This document shows, one piece after another, positions 13,191 through 21,985 of a DNA stretch of 56,479 nt (position 1 is its first letter; every line of letters begins with the position of its first letter). The position numbers and the translations under genes were made by a program. This stretch comes from Sphingomonas sp. CCH10-B3 (GTDB lineage: Bacteria; Pseudomonadota; Alphaproteobacteria; Sphingomonadales; Sphingomonadaceae): the NCBI RefSeq assembly GCF_001556185.1, contig NZ_LSIJ01000026.1, forward strand, positions 1-56,479. The letters are read 5' to 3'. A model generated the notes under the pieces. The model had not been told where the DNA came from and ran no database searches. It saw only the letters and a list, made by a program, of their open reading frames with translations.

Positions 13191-13633
13191 TTGGGCGGCG
13201 GATCGCCCGCTGCGATCACTGGCGCTTCGACTTCGATCCGCTCGTTGTTCGAAAAGGTAAAGACCAGCGTCATCTTGCCGCCGGCCTGCACGCTCTTGTT
13301 GATGTCGTACAGCATGACATGCTTGCCGCCGGGGGCGAATTTGAGCGTGGCCTTGGCCGGCACCGGCACTTCGCCGATCGGGGCCATCGATGCCATCCCG
13401 CCTTGCGACATGCTTTCGTGCAGCTCGCTTTTGACGACGCGCGGCGACGTGACGCTGATCAGTGTCGCTGCGTCCTTGCCGCCGTGGACCGTGAAATAGG
13501 CGACACCCGGCCGTCCCGCGACCGCCGGCAGCCGGACATAGGCACCATCGACGTAGAGCTGGGCGGGCTGGCCGCAGGCCGTGACAGCAGCAAGCGGCAC
13601 GGCGGCGAACAGGAGCGTGAAGGCGGGGCGCAT
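13187..13633 (-). CDS. PCu(A)C family periplasmic copper chaperone
   Basis: A 148-residue exported protein that binds Cu(I) in the periplasm and supplies it to cytochrome oxidase in characterised members. The copper site motif is visible: H-E-S-M, a second methionine-rich GGMASM, and K-H-V-M near the end of the beta domain (HxM ... HxM arrangement). The start at 13633 gives a signal sequence (MRPAFTLLFAAVPLAAVTACG), and the cysteine could be a lipid anchor. It is first in an operon with the HExxH protein and the dioxygenase, and divergent from dnaK. Confidence 0.9.
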   Translation of the reverse strand: MRPAFTLLFAAVPLAAVTACGQPAQLYVDGAYVRLPAVAGRPGVAYFTVHGGKDAATLISVTSPRVVKSELHESMSQGGMASMAPIGEVPVPAKATLKFAPGGKHVMLYDINKSVQAGGKMTLVFTFSNNERIEVEAPVIAAGDPPPK

Positions 13634-13689
13634 CGGCCAGTTATTCCCGAATGTGGATTTCGACCCGATTCTTCTAGGCGGGCGCCAAT

Positions 13690-13717
13690 CTTGCGGCAAG
13701 CAAAAGCCCCCCTATAT
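13690..13717 (+). promoter_or_regulatory. sigma-32-like promoter of dnaK
   Basis: CTTGCGG at 13690-13696 and CCCCTATAT at 13709-13717, 12 bases apart, resemble the heat-shock sigma factor (RpoH) consensus CTTGAAA and CCCCATNT. The distance to the dnaK start (13802) leaves a leader of about 75 bases. No CIRCE operator is seen. Confidence 0.5.
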
Positions 13718-13801
13718 CGCGGACATTGGACACGGCGCTCGGGGGAACTGGCGTCGTGACGAAGCAGACATTCATTTGGATATGGGGGCCGACGGAGGAC
13801 C

Positions 13802-15706
13802 ATGGCTAAAGTTATCGGTATCGATCTTGGGACGACCAATTCTTGCGTTGCAGTGATGGAGGGCGGCAAGCCCAAGGTCATCGAAAACGCCGAAGGCGCG
13901 CGCACCACGCCGTCGATCGTCGCCTTCGCCAAGGATGGCGAGCGGCTGATCGGCCAGCCGGCCAAGCGCCAGGCGGTCACCAACCCCGACAATACCGTAT
14001 TCGCGGTCAAGCGCCTGATCGGCCGCCGCTTTGATGATCCAATCACCAAGAAGGACACCGAACTGGTGCCCTATCACATCGTCAAGGGCCCGAACGGCGA
14101 CGCGTGGGTGAAGGCCGGCGGCGAGGATTATTCGCCGGCGCAGATCAGCGCCTTCACGCTACAGAAGATGAAGGAAACCGCCGAGAGCTATCTGGGCGAG
14201 ACGGTGACGCAGGCGGTGATCACCGTACCGGCGTACTTCAACGACGCGCAGCGCCAGGCAACCAAGGACGCCGGCAAGATCGCGGGCCTCGAAGTGCTGC
14301 GCATCATCAACGAGCCGACCGCGGCGGCGCTCGCCTATGGGCTGGAGAAGCAGGACGGCAAGACGATCGCGGTCTATGACCTTGGCGGCGGCACGTTCGA
14401 CATCTCGATCCTCGAAATCGGCGACGGCGTGTTCGAAGTGAAGGCGACCAACGGCGACACCTTCCTGGGTGGCGAGGATTTCGACAACAAGCTGCTCAAC
14501 TTCCTGTCGGAAGATTTCAAGAAGGCCGAAGGCATCGACCTGACCAAGGACAAGCTTGCGCTGCAGCGGCTGAAGGAAGCGGCTGAAAAGGCCAAGATCG
14601 AGCTGTCGTCGGCAGCCACCACCGAAGTCAACCTGCCCTTCATCACCGCCGACCAGAACGGGCCGAAGCACCTCGTCAAGTCGATCACCCGCGCCGATCT
14701 CGAGCGGCTGGTCGACGACCTGATCCAGCGCACGCTCGAGCCGTGCCGCAAGGCGCTGGCTGACGCTGGCGTCAAGGCGAGCGGCATCGATGAAGTCGTG
14801 CTCGTCGGCGGCATGACCCGCATGCCCAAGGTGCGCCAAGTTGTGAAGGACTTCTTCGGCAAGGAACCCCACTCGGGCGTCAACCCCGATGAAGTCGTGG
14901 CGATGGGTGCCGCGATTCAGGCAGGCGTGCTGCAGGGCGACGTCAAGGACGTGCTGCTGCTCGACGTGACGCCGCTGTCGCTCGGCATCGAGACGCTGGG
15001 CGGCGTGTTCACGCGCATGATCGACCGCAACACGACGATCCCGACCAAGAAGTCGCAGACCTATTCGACTGCCGACGACAATCAGCAGGCAGTGACGATT
15101 CGCGTGTTCCAGGGCGAGCGCGAAATGGCCGCCGACAACAAGCTGCTCGGCCAGTTCGACCTCGTCGGTATCCCGCCGGCGCCGCGCGGCGTGCCGCAGA
15201 TCGAAGTCACGTTCGACATCGACGCCAACGGCATCGTCAATGTGTCGGCGAAGGACAAGGGCACCGGCAAGGAACAGCAGATCCGCATCCAGGCCTCGGG
15301 CGGCCTGAGCGATGCCGACATCGAGCAGATGGTCCGCGATGCCGAGCAGTTCGCCGAAGAGGACAAGAAGCGGCGTGACGCGGCCGAGGCGAAGAACACC
15401 GCCGAAAGCCTGATCCACACGACCGAGCGCCAGCTGGCCGAGCATGCCGACAAGATCGACGCGACGCTGAAGGGCCAGATCGAAACCGCACTGCGCGAAG
15501 CCAAGGCCGCCGTCGAATCGGGCGATGCCGAGGCCATGAAGACCAAGTCGGGCGAGTTGCAGCAGGTTGCGATGAAGCTCGGCCAGGCGATTTATGAAAA
15601 GCAGGCGCAGGCCGATGCCTCGCCCGCTGCCGATGCTGCCCCCGAGGCACCCAAGGAAGACGTGGTCGACGCCGAATTTTCGGAAGTCGATGACACCAAG
15701 GCGTAA
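13802..15706 (+). CDS. dnaK: chaperone DnaK (Hsp70)
   Basis: A 634-residue Hsp70 with the N-terminal ATPase ([39 protein letters not shown]), the [11 protein letters not shown] linker, a peptide-binding domain and a helical lid ending in an acidic tail ([12 protein letters not shown]). It folds and protects proteins together with DnaJ and GrpE. A GGAGG site lies 4 bases upstream of the ATG. Regulation is probably by a heat-shock sigma factor (promoter at 13690-13717). dnaJ follows after 69 bases that contain a hairpin repeat. Confidence 0.98.
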   Translation: MAKVIGIDLGTTNSCVAVMEGGKPKVIENAEGARTTPSIVAFAKDGERLIGQPAKRQAVTNPDNTVFAVKRLIGRRFDDPITKKDTELVPYHIVKGPNGDAWVKAGGEDYSPAQISAFTLQKMKETAESYLGETVTQAVITVPAYFNDAQRQATKDAGKIAGLEVLRIINEPTAAALAYGLEKQDGKTIAVYDLGGGTFDISILEIGDGVFEVKATNGDTFLGGEDFDNKLLNFLSEDFKKAEGIDLTKDKLALQRLKEAAEKAKIELSSAATTEVNLPFITADQNGPKHLVKSITRADLERLVDDLIQRTLEPCRKALADAGVKASGIDEVVLVGGMTRMPKVRQVVKDFFGKEPHSGVNPDEVVAMGAAIQAGVLQGDVKDVLLLDVTPLSLGIETLGGVFTRMIDRNTTIPTKKSQTYSTADDNQQAVTIRVFQGEREMAADNKLLGQFDLVGIPPAPRGVPQIEVTFDIDANGIVNVSAKDKGTGKEQQIRIQASGGLSDADIEQMVRDAEQFAEEDKKRRDAAEAKNTAESLIHTTERQLAEHADKIDATLKGQIETALREAKAAVESGDAEAMKTKSGELQQVAMKLGQAIYEKQAQADASPAADAAPEAPKEDVVDAEFSEVDDTKA

Positions 15707-15729
15707 CAGCTTGGAACGCACCGACCGTT

Positions 15730-15749
15730 ATCCCGGCCTGCGCCGGGAT
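15730..15749. repeat. hairpin repeat between dnaK and dnaJ
   Basis: ATCCCGGC and GCCGGGAT form a perfect 8-bp stem with the loop CTGC. No T-run follows, so it is more likely an mRNA-stabilising or attenuating structure of a repeat family than a full terminator. Confidence 0.65.
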
Positions 15750-15775
15750 GACGGGTTCGAGGGCGGGGGCCATCG

Positions 15776-16888
15776 ATGACATCTCAGGTCGATTATTACG
15801 AACTGCTCGAATGCGAGCGTGGCGCCGATGATGCCACGCTGAAATCCTCATACCGCAAGCTCGCGATGCGCTGGCATCCCGATCGCAATCCGGGCGACCA
15901 CAGCGCCGAGGCGAAGTTCAAGGCGATCAACGAAGCCTATGATTGTCTGAAGGACCCGCAGAAGCGCGCCGCTTATGACCGCTTCGGCCATGCCGCCTTC
16001 CAGCAGGGCGGTGGCGCGGGACCTCAGGATTTCAGCGGCTTCAGCGATATCTTCGAGAATATCTTCGGCGAATTCATGGGCGGGCGCGGTGGCGGTCGGC
16101 CGTCGGCGCAGCGCGGGGCCGATCTCCGCTATGACATGGAAATCACGCTAGAAGACGCCTTTCATGGCCTGTCGCGCGAGATTACCGTCGATGTGTCGGG
16201 CGTTTGCGATCCATGCGGCGGCAGCGGCGCGCGGCCCGGCACCGCGGCGCGAACCTGCACCACCTGCGGCGGCATGGGCAAGGTGCGCGCGCAGCAGGGT
16301 TTCTTCGTGGTCGAGCGAACCTGCCCTAGCTGTCACGGCATGGGCCAGGTGATCGCCGATCCCTGTCCCAATTGCCGGGGCGAAGGCCGCGTCGACAAGA
16401 CCAAGACGCTGACCGTCAACATCCCGCCCGGCGTCGACGAAGGCACGCGCGTGCGGCTGACCGGCGAAGGCGAAGCGGGGATGCGCGGCGCGCCACCGGG
16501 CGACCTCTATATCTTCCTGCACGTCGCCCGGCATGCGATCTTCGAGCGCGAAGGGACCACGCTTTATGCGCGCACGCCGATCAGCTTCACGACGGCTGCG
16601 CTCGGCGGCACGGTGACGATTCCGGGCTTCGACGGCGAGCATCACGAAATCCGGATCGCGCCGGGGATGCAATCGGGCCGCGAATTGCGCCAGCGCGGCG
16701 CCGGCATGCCGGTGCTGCAGGGGCGCGGTCGCGGCGATCTGGTGGTGCGGATCGAAGTCGAGACGCCGACCAAGCTGACGCCCAAGCAGCGCGAACTGCT
16801 CGAAGCCTTCCGCGCGACCGAAACTGGCCATGAATGCCCGCAAACGAGCGGTTTTTTTCAGAAAGTGAAGACCGCACTCGGCGGTTGA
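15776..16888 (+). CDS. dnaJ: chaperone DnaJ
   Basis: A 370-residue type I Hsp40. The J domain carries HPD in [10 protein letters not shown] (about residues 35-37), followed by a Gly/Phe-rich region and the four CxxCxGxG zinc repeats ([32 protein letters not shown]), then the C-terminal substrate domains. It stimulates the DnaK ATPase and delivers clients. It is probably co-transcribed with dnaK. Confidence 0.97.
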   Translation: MTSQVDYYELLECERGADDATLKSSYRKLAMRWHPDRNPGDHSAEAKFKAINEAYDCLKDPQKRAAYDRFGHAAFQQGGGAGPQDFSGFSDIFENIFGEFMGGRGGGRPSAQRGADLRYDMEITLEDAFHGLSREITVDVSGVCDPCGGSGARPGTAARTCTTCGGMGKVRAQQGFFVVERTCPSCHGMGQVIADPCPNCRGEGRVDKTKTLTVNIPPGVDEGTRVRLTGEGEAGMRGAPPGDLYIFLHVARHAIFEREGTTLYARTPISFTTAALGGTVTIPGFDGEHHEIRIAPGMQSGRELRQRGAGMPVLQGRGRGDLVVRIEVETPTKLTPKQRELLEAFRATETGHECPQTSGFFQKVKTALGG

Positions 16889-16902
16889 AATGCCGCGCCA
16901 AC

Positions 16903-16928
16903 CCGCCCCTTTTTGCAAAAAGGGGCGG
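16903..16928. terminator. perfect 26-bp palindrome, bidirectional terminator
   Basis: CCGCCCCTTTTTG is followed directly by its complement, so both strands can form the same G/C-rich stem with a T/A-rich tip. It lies 14 bases after the dnaJ stop and just before the end of a small minus-strand ORF. Confidence 0.6.
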
Positions 16929-16939
16929 AGGGCCAGTGA

Positions 16940-17020
16940 CTAAAGGGTGAAAACTCCAGCCACCAGCACAAGGCTCAGCAGGGTCAGCACGGTGCTGCCC
17001 GCTGCGTCGACATAGCGCAT
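16940..17020 (-). CDS. possible 26-residue membrane peptide
   Basis: An ATG at 17020 with a GGAGA ribosome site 6-7 bases upstream opens a 26-codon frame: a short polar start (MRYVDAAG) and one hydrophobic segment ending in VFTL. It resembles the single-helix small membrane proteins missed by annotation. No homologue is known to me. It ends just before the palindromic terminator shared with dnaJ. The evidence is the ribosome site and the clean hydrophobic helix only. Confidence 0.35.
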   Translation of the reverse strand: MRYVDAAGSTVLTLLSLVLVAGVFTL

Positions 17021-17225
17021 GATGGGTCTCCAAGGCCGGACAATACCGGCTGCGCAACAATTGGCGATCGTTGCGCGCTCTTGCAATTTTATTACACGAA
17101 ATCGCACTTGCGTCTGATGCATTACCCAGAATGGGCCGATTAACCCTGTCCGTTAGAAGGGTGATGACAATGATCTGCGCATCCATTGTCCACCGATGTC
17201 ATCGGGTGGGCAGGGGATTTTTTCC

Positions 17226-18329
17226 GTGGATTTCAACGGCCGGGACTATCAGAGCGACGATTCATTCCTGCAGGGCGACTGGCGCGCACCGGGGACCGGG
17301 GGACGCGTCGCCGCGCCACGACCAGCGCCGCGCGCGAGCCTGGGCCCGGCCGCGCTGCACCTCGGCGCGCGCCGCGCCTCGGTCGCGCAGGAACGCAATC
17401 GTGCGCGCGAGATCGTGTCGGTCGCCAAGGAACAGATCACCTCGACGTTCGAGGATGTGCGCTTTGGCCGCAACATCAACGTCAAGGCGCTGTGGCCGCT
17501 GGTGAGCAGCATCACGGCGTCGGTCGAACGCCATGCCGGCGCGATCATGGGGGTGACGCGGATCAAGGACCGGCACGAGTACACCTATCTCCATTCGGTC
17601 GCGGTCTGCGGCCTGATGATCAACCTCGCACGGCGGATGAACATCGATCCGTCGTTGCATCACACGATCGGCCTCGCGGGGCTGCTGCACGACGTGGGCA
17701 AGGCGCGTATCCCGACGACGTTGCTCGATAAGGCGGGGCCGCTGACAGCGGAGGAAACCGCCGTGATGCGCACGCATTGCGAACTCGGCCACGATATTCT
17801 GACCAGCGGCGACGATCGCTTGCCTGACCTTGTGCTCGATGTGGTGCTGCACCATCACGAACGGCTCGACGGCACTGGCTATCCCGACTTCAAGGATCGC
17901 AACAGCCTGTCGACCTATGCGCGGATGGCGGCGATCTGTGATGTCTATGACGCGGTCACCTCGGCGCGGACGTACAAGGCGGCATGGTCGCCGGCTGAGG
18001 CGATCGAGTGGATGGCGTCGGAACCGGGCCAGTTCGACCCGCAGATCCTGAGCGTGTTTTCGGGGATGATTGGCATCTTTCCCGTCGGCGCAATGGTGCG
18101 GCTGCAAAGCGATCGGCTGGCGGTCGTGCTCGACGATCCCGATGGCGATCCGCTAACGCCGCCGGTTTGCCCCTTTTACTGCATCATGAGCAAGCAAGCC
18201 TTGCCGTGGCGCCTGTCGCCGCCGGGGATGGACCCGATCGTCGGGATCGAATCCCCCGATCGCTGGCGGCTGACCAACTGGAACGAAATGCGCACCGCCA
18301 TTCTGTCGCATTTCGAAGCGAGCAACTAA
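17226..18329 (+). CDS. HD-GYP domain protein, copy 1
   Basis: A 367-residue cytoplasmic protein with an HD-GYP domain, a family that includes cyclic-di-GMP phosphodiesterases. A divergent N-terminal region (about 1-110) replaces the common DUF3391. The metal ligands are intact: H in LHSVAV, H155-D156 in LLHDVGK, HCELGHDIL, and HHHERLDGTGYP with G-Y-P at 218-220. A GTG at 17226 is chosen as start, with GGCAGGGGA 8 bases ahead; an ATG at 17196 is possible. No receiver or membrane domain is present, so the input signal is unknown. A paralogue follows 190 bases downstream. Confidence 0.88.
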   Translation: MDFNGRDYQSDDSFLQGDWRAPGTGGRVAAPRPAPRASLGPAALHLGARRASVAQERNRAREIVSVAKEQITSTFEDVRFGRNINVKALWPLVSSITASVERHAGAIMGVTRIKDRHEYTYLHSVAVCGLMINLARRMNIDPSLHHTIGLAGLLHDVGKARIPTTLLDKAGPLTAEETAVMRTHCELGHDILTSGDDRLPDLVLDVVLHHHERLDGTGYPDFKDRNSLSTYARMAAICDVYDAVTSARTYKAAWSPAEAIEWMASEPGQFDPQILSVFSGMIGIFPVGAMVRLQSDRLAVVLDDPDGDPLTPPVCPFYCIMSKQALPWRLSPPGMDPIVGIESPDRWRLTNWNEMRTAILSHFEASN

Positions 18330-18423
18330 GGCGGTCCGGGTGCGTGCGCGATGATCCCTTCGGCGTGCGATAAGCCGCCGATCTGCCCAGAATTCCGCGC
18401 TTTTGCGACTAAAGGATGATGGT

Positions 18424-18450
18424 TGCGCCCCCTGATCCGGGGCGCATTTT
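18424..18450 (+). terminator. rho-independent terminator after HD-GYP copy 1
   Basis: TGCGCCCC (18424-18431) and GGGGCGCA (18439-18446) form an 8-bp stem with a 7-base loop followed by TTTT. It separates the transcription of the two HD-GYP genes. Confidence 0.75.
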
Positions 18451-18519
18451 AGTTAATGGTTAGGCGCCGCCGCCTAGATCGGTTGATGAGTTTTTCACCA
18501 TCCGACAGGGTTGCACAAC

Positions 18520-19641
18520 GTGAGCGCCGACCGTCAGAATCTTGATCCTTACAGCACGCTCATTCCCGCCGACTGGCGGCCGCTGACCCAACCCATCGCC
18601 AGCGCGCTCGCACCGCAAGCCCTGGCCGAAACGGCCTTGCCGCCGCCGCCGGCGCCGCGGCTGCACATCACCTCGCGCCGCAGTACGGTGGCGCAGGAGC
18701 GCGCTCGCGCCCGCGAGATCGTGGCCGTCGCCAAGGGGCGCATCAAGGCAGCCTTTGACGATGTCCGCTTTGGCCGGGCGCTCGACGTCGAGCCGCTCTG
18801 GCCGATCGTCAGCGGCATCGCTGCATCGGTCAAGCGCCATCCGGGTGCCGTGATGAGCGTCATCCGCATCAAGGACCGCGACGACCATGTCTATATGCAC
18901 TCGATTGCGGTGTGCGGGCTGATGATCAACCTTGCGCGGCGGCTCGGGCTCGATCCCGCGCTCGACCATGATATCGGCCTGGCGGGGTTGCTGCACGATG
19001 TGGGCGAGGCCATGGTGATGCCGCAACTGTTCGTGAAGCCCGGCCCGCTCACGCCGAAGGAAACCGATATGGTGCGCGGCCACTGCGCGATCGGGCACCA
19101 GATTTTGAGCGCGGGCGAGCGACTGCCGCCGATCGTGCTCGACGTTGTCCTTCACCACCATGAAAAGCCGGACGGCAGCGGCTATCCCACCGGGCTGGGC
19201 CGCGACCGGCTGTCGCTGCACGCGCGGATGGCGGCGATCTGCGATGTGTATGACGCGGTCACGTCGCCGCGCGCGCACAAGGATGCTTGGTCACCGGCGC
19301 GCGCGCTCGAATGGATGACGAGCGTCCCCGACCAGTTCGATCCGCAGATCCTGACGGCTTTTGCCGGCATGATCGGCATCTTCCCGCCGGGTACGATGGT
19401 CCGCCTGCAAAGCGGGCGGCTGGCGATCGTGCTTGACGATCCCGATGCCGATCCGACCAAGCCGCCGGTCTGCCCCTTTTACTGCATTATCACCCGCCGG
19501 GCGCTGCCGTGGCGCTATTCGCCATCTTCGTTTGATCCGATCGTGGGGATCGAGCGGCCGTCGCGGTGGAATTTTCCCGATTGGGAGGACGTGCGCGAGG
19601 CGATCCTCGCCGAATTCGCACCTCCGACGCTCGACGAGTAA
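18520..19641 (+). CDS. HD-GYP domain protein, copy 2 (altered HD motif)
   Basis: A 373-residue paralogue of the preceding gene, alike from the VAQER segment to the end, including a shared C-terminal stretch (KPPVCPFYCI). H159-D160 are kept, but the normal HD-x-G-K lysine is glutamate (E163, LLHDVGEA); HHHEKPDGSGYP is intact. The start is GTG at 18520 with GACAGGG 9 bases ahead; a TTG at 18511 is less likely. Whether the K-to-E change lowers phosphodiesterase activity is open. Having its own upstream space after a terminator suggests independent expression. Confidence 0.87.
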   Translation: MSADRQNLDPYSTLIPADWRPLTQPIASALAPQALAETALPPPPAPRLHITSRRSTVAQERARAREIVAVAKGRIKAAFDDVRFGRALDVEPLWPIVSGIAASVKRHPGAVMSVIRIKDRDDHVYMHSIAVCGLMINLARRLGLDPALDHDIGLAGLLHDVGEAMVMPQLFVKPGPLTPKETDMVRGHCAIGHQILSAGERLPPIVLDVVLHHHEKPDGSGYPTGLGRDRLSLHARMAAICDVYDAVTSPRAHKDAWSPARALEWMTSVPDQFDPQILTAFAGMIGIFPPGTMVRLQSGRLAIVLDDPDADPTKPPVCPFYCIITRRALPWRYSPSSFDPIVGIERPSRWNFPDWEDVREAILAEFAPPTLDE

Positions 19642-19662
19642 GGCCCGGGGGCGCACGCCCGA

Positions 19663-20976
19663 TCAGTCGCCGAAGACGCGCGCGAACACGGCATCGACCT
19701 GCGCGAAGTGGTAATCGAGGTCGAAGCGCGCGTCGATCTCGGCGGACGTCAGTGCCGCCGCAACCTGCGGATCGGCCTTGAGCAGGTCGCGCAGCGACAG
19801 CGCGCCGTCGGATTCCCACACCTTCATCGCGTTGCGCTGGACGAGCGCATAGGCATCTTCGCGGCTGACGCCTGCCTGCGTCAACGCCAGCAGCACGCGC
19901 TGCGAATGGACGAGCCCGCCCATCCGGTCGAGGTTGGCCTGCATCCGCGCCGGATAGACGACGAGCTTGTCGACCACGCCGGTCAGCCGCGCGAGCGCGA
20001 AATCGAGCGTGATCGTCGCATCGGGACCGATATAGCGTTCGACCGACGAATGGCTGATATCGCGCTCGTGCCACAGCGCGACATTTTCGAGCGCGGGCGT
20101 TACATAGCCGCGCACCATCCGCGCAAGGCCCGTCAGATTCTCGGTCAGCACCGGGTTGCGCTTGTGCGGCATTGCCGATGAGCCCTTTTGCCCGGGCGAG
20201 AAATATTCCTCGGCCTCGAGCACTTCGGTGCGCTGCAGGTGGCGGATTTCGGTGGCGAGACGTTCGATCGACGACGCGACGACGCCGAGTGTCGCGAAGA
20301 ACATTGCATGGCGATCGCGCGGGATGACTTGTGTCGAGACTGGCTCGACGCTGAGGCCAAGCTTGGCGGCGACATGCGCCTCGACGCGCGGGTCGATGTT
20401 GGCGAAGGTGCCGACCGCGCCCGAAATCGCGCAGGTCGCGATTTCGGCGCGTGCCGCCACCAGCCGCGCTCGTGCGCGCTGGAATTCGGCATGATAGCCG
20501 GCGAGCTTGAGCCCGAACGTGACGGGCTCGGCGTGGATGCCGTGGCTGCGCCCGATCGTCGGCGTCAGCTTGTGCTCGAAGGCGCGGCGCCGGATCACAT
20601 CGAGCAGCGCATCGACATCTGCGATCAGCAGGTCGCTTGCGCGCGCGAGCTGCACCGCCAGTGCGGTGTCGAGCACGTCGGACGAAGTCATGCCCTGATG
20701 CATGAAGCGGGCTTCGTCGCCGACCTGCTCGGCCACCCAGGTCAGGAAAGCGATCACGTCATGCTTGGTGACGGCCTCGATCGCGTCGATCGCGGCGACG
20801 TCGATCGCCGGTTCGGTCGCCCACCAGCGCCACAACGCGGCGGCAGCTTCCTTCGGTACCACGCCCAGCTCGGCAAGCGCGTCGGTGGCATGCGCCTCGA
20901 TCTCGAACCAGATGCGAAAGCGCGCCTCGGGCGACCAGATCGCGGTCATTGCCGGGCGGGAATAGCGGGGAACCAT
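19663..20976 (-). CDS. purB: adenylosuccinate lyase
   Basis: A 437-residue fumarase/aspartase-superfamily enzyme acting twice in purine synthesis: it splits SAICAR to AICAR and adenylosuccinate to AMP. The superfamily signature loop GSSAMPHKRNP is present, along with TSSDVLDTA and GRSHGIHAEP for substrate binding. The start at 20976 (MVPRYSRP) has GAGGA 6-7 bases ahead and is the usual start in alphaproteobacteria. It is transcribed alone on the minus strand, tail to tail with the HD-GYP gene. Confidence 0.96.
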   Translation of the reverse strand: MVPRYSRPAMTAIWSPEARFRIWFEIEAHATDALAELGVVPKEAAAALWRWWATEPAIDVAAIDAIEAVTKHDVIAFLTWVAEQVGDEARFMHQGMTSSDVLDTALAVQLARASDLLIADVDALLDVIRRRAFEHKLTPTIGRSHGIHAEPVTFGLKLAGYHAEFQRARARLVAARAEIATCAISGAVGTFANIDPRVEAHVAAKLGLSVEPVSTQVIPRDRHAMFFATLGVVASSIERLATEIRHLQRTEVLEAEEYFSPGQKGSSAMPHKRNPVLTENLTGLARMVRGYVTPALENVALWHERDISHSSVERYIGPDATITLDFALARLTGVVDKLVVYPARMQANLDRMGGLVHSQRVLLALTQAGVSREDAYALVQRNAMKVWESDGALSLRDLLKADPQVAAALTSAEIDARFDLDYHFAQVDAVFARVFGD

Positions 20977-21180
20977 CCAAAATCCTCTGGTGTTCGAAGC
21001 ACGGCTCGTCGCGCCAGCGCAACAGGCGCGCGACCAGCCGCCCCCTAGCAAAGCCCAGCCGCCGTAACAAACAACATTGTTGCGCATCAATTTGGACAGT
21101 CCTCAGTTCTATTCGCGAGGGCAGTCGAGAAATGACCGAGCCTTCAGCGAATATTGCTGAAACATGAACGGAGAAGAGTT

Positions 21181-21660
21181 ATGATTAAGTACGGTCTTCT
21201 TGCCAGTGCCATGCTGATCGCATCGCCCGCGCTGGCACAGCGGGCGCCAACAACAGCGCCCGGTTCGACGCCGACGGCGCCGACAACCACGGATGGCATG
21301 CCGCAGACGGCGCCGGTGCAAACCAGCCCCGGTCAGACGGCCACGCCGCAGTCGACCGACGCGATGCCCGCCACAGATCAGGCGGCGCCGACATCGCCCG
21401 AAGCCAAGGTTGCGCAGGTGGTCGAAGCCGATTTTCCGACCTATGACAAGGATGGCGACGGCGCGCTCAGCAAGTCGGAATTCGGCGCCTGGATGGCATC
21501 GCTGCGCGCGAATGACCCGGAAGCCAAGCCCGGCAGCGCCGCGCTGAAGAAGTGGGTCGACCAGGCGTTCGTCCAGACCGACACCGACAAGAGCAAGTCG
21601 GTGTCGAAGACCGAACTGGCGAGCTTCCTTGTCCAGGGTCAGGGTCAGGCCCAGGGCTGA
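21181..21660 (+). CDS. exported EF-hand protein
   Basis: A 159-residue secreted protein with a signal peptide (MIKYGLLASAMLIASPALAQ), a low-complexity Thr/Pro/Ala region (about 20-75) and two EF-hand-like calcium loops: DKDGDGALSKSEF, a canonical loop, and DTDKSKSVSKTEL, a more divergent one. It probably binds calcium in the periplasm. Small EF-hand proteins of this shape are frequent in sphingomonads and their role is unclear. GAGAAG precedes the ATG. The gene is divergent from purB. Confidence 0.85.
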   Translation: MIKYGLLASAMLIASPALAQRAPTTAPGSTPTAPTTTDGMPQTAPVQTSPGQTATPQSTDAMPATDQAAPTSPEAKVAQVVEADFPTYDKDGDGALSKSEFGAWMASLRANDPEAKPGSAALKKWVDQAFVQTDTDKSKSVSKTELASFLVQGQGQAQG

Positions 21661-21689
21661 TCCCGGCCCTAGCGCATCCTTCCAACACC

Positions 21690-21721
21690 GGGGCCGCATG
21701 CAGGGCGCATGCGGCCCCATT
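21690..21721 (+). terminator. terminator after the EF-hand gene
   Basis: GGGGCCGCATGC (21690-21701) and GCATGCGGCCCC (21707-21718) form a perfect 12-bp stem with a 5-base loop, followed by ATTT. Confidence 0.75.
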
Positions 21722-21985
21722 TGGCGCAGGTCGCACCAATCCTGGCGTGCCCCAATTCGCGTTCGCACAATTATTCGCTCAAATCTGATCGCCGAGTGAA
21801 TTTTGCGTCAACCGCAGGCTGATCGCCCAGCGTCATTAGTGATTTGATAACAGGGTTGAATCTCACGAACTGCCAGACTGTGTCGCTGAACTGTCGCTCG
21901 ATGATCACCGATCAGTCAAGGTTGTGCAGCGCAACATTCACATGGCGTCCCCAAGGGCTGCAGCGTCCAAATGGGGGAATCACCA
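21722..21985 (+). other. leader region of the TonB-dependent receptor
   Basis: About 260 bases without a convincing gene, less GC-rich than its surroundings. It must hold the receptor promoter. I do not recognise a riboswitch, a Fur box or another operator in it. GGGGGA at 21974-21979 is the receptor ribosome site. Confidence 0.5.

Noticed and set aside
14159..15721. 520-codon open frame on the minus strand
   Set aside because: It is the mirror of dnaK codons and has a repetitive Leu/Gly/Arg composition.
21061..21180. operator in the purB / EF-hand divergent space
   Set aside because: CAACA-T-TGTTG is a short palindrome, but a single 5-bp half-site pair without a known regulator is not enough.
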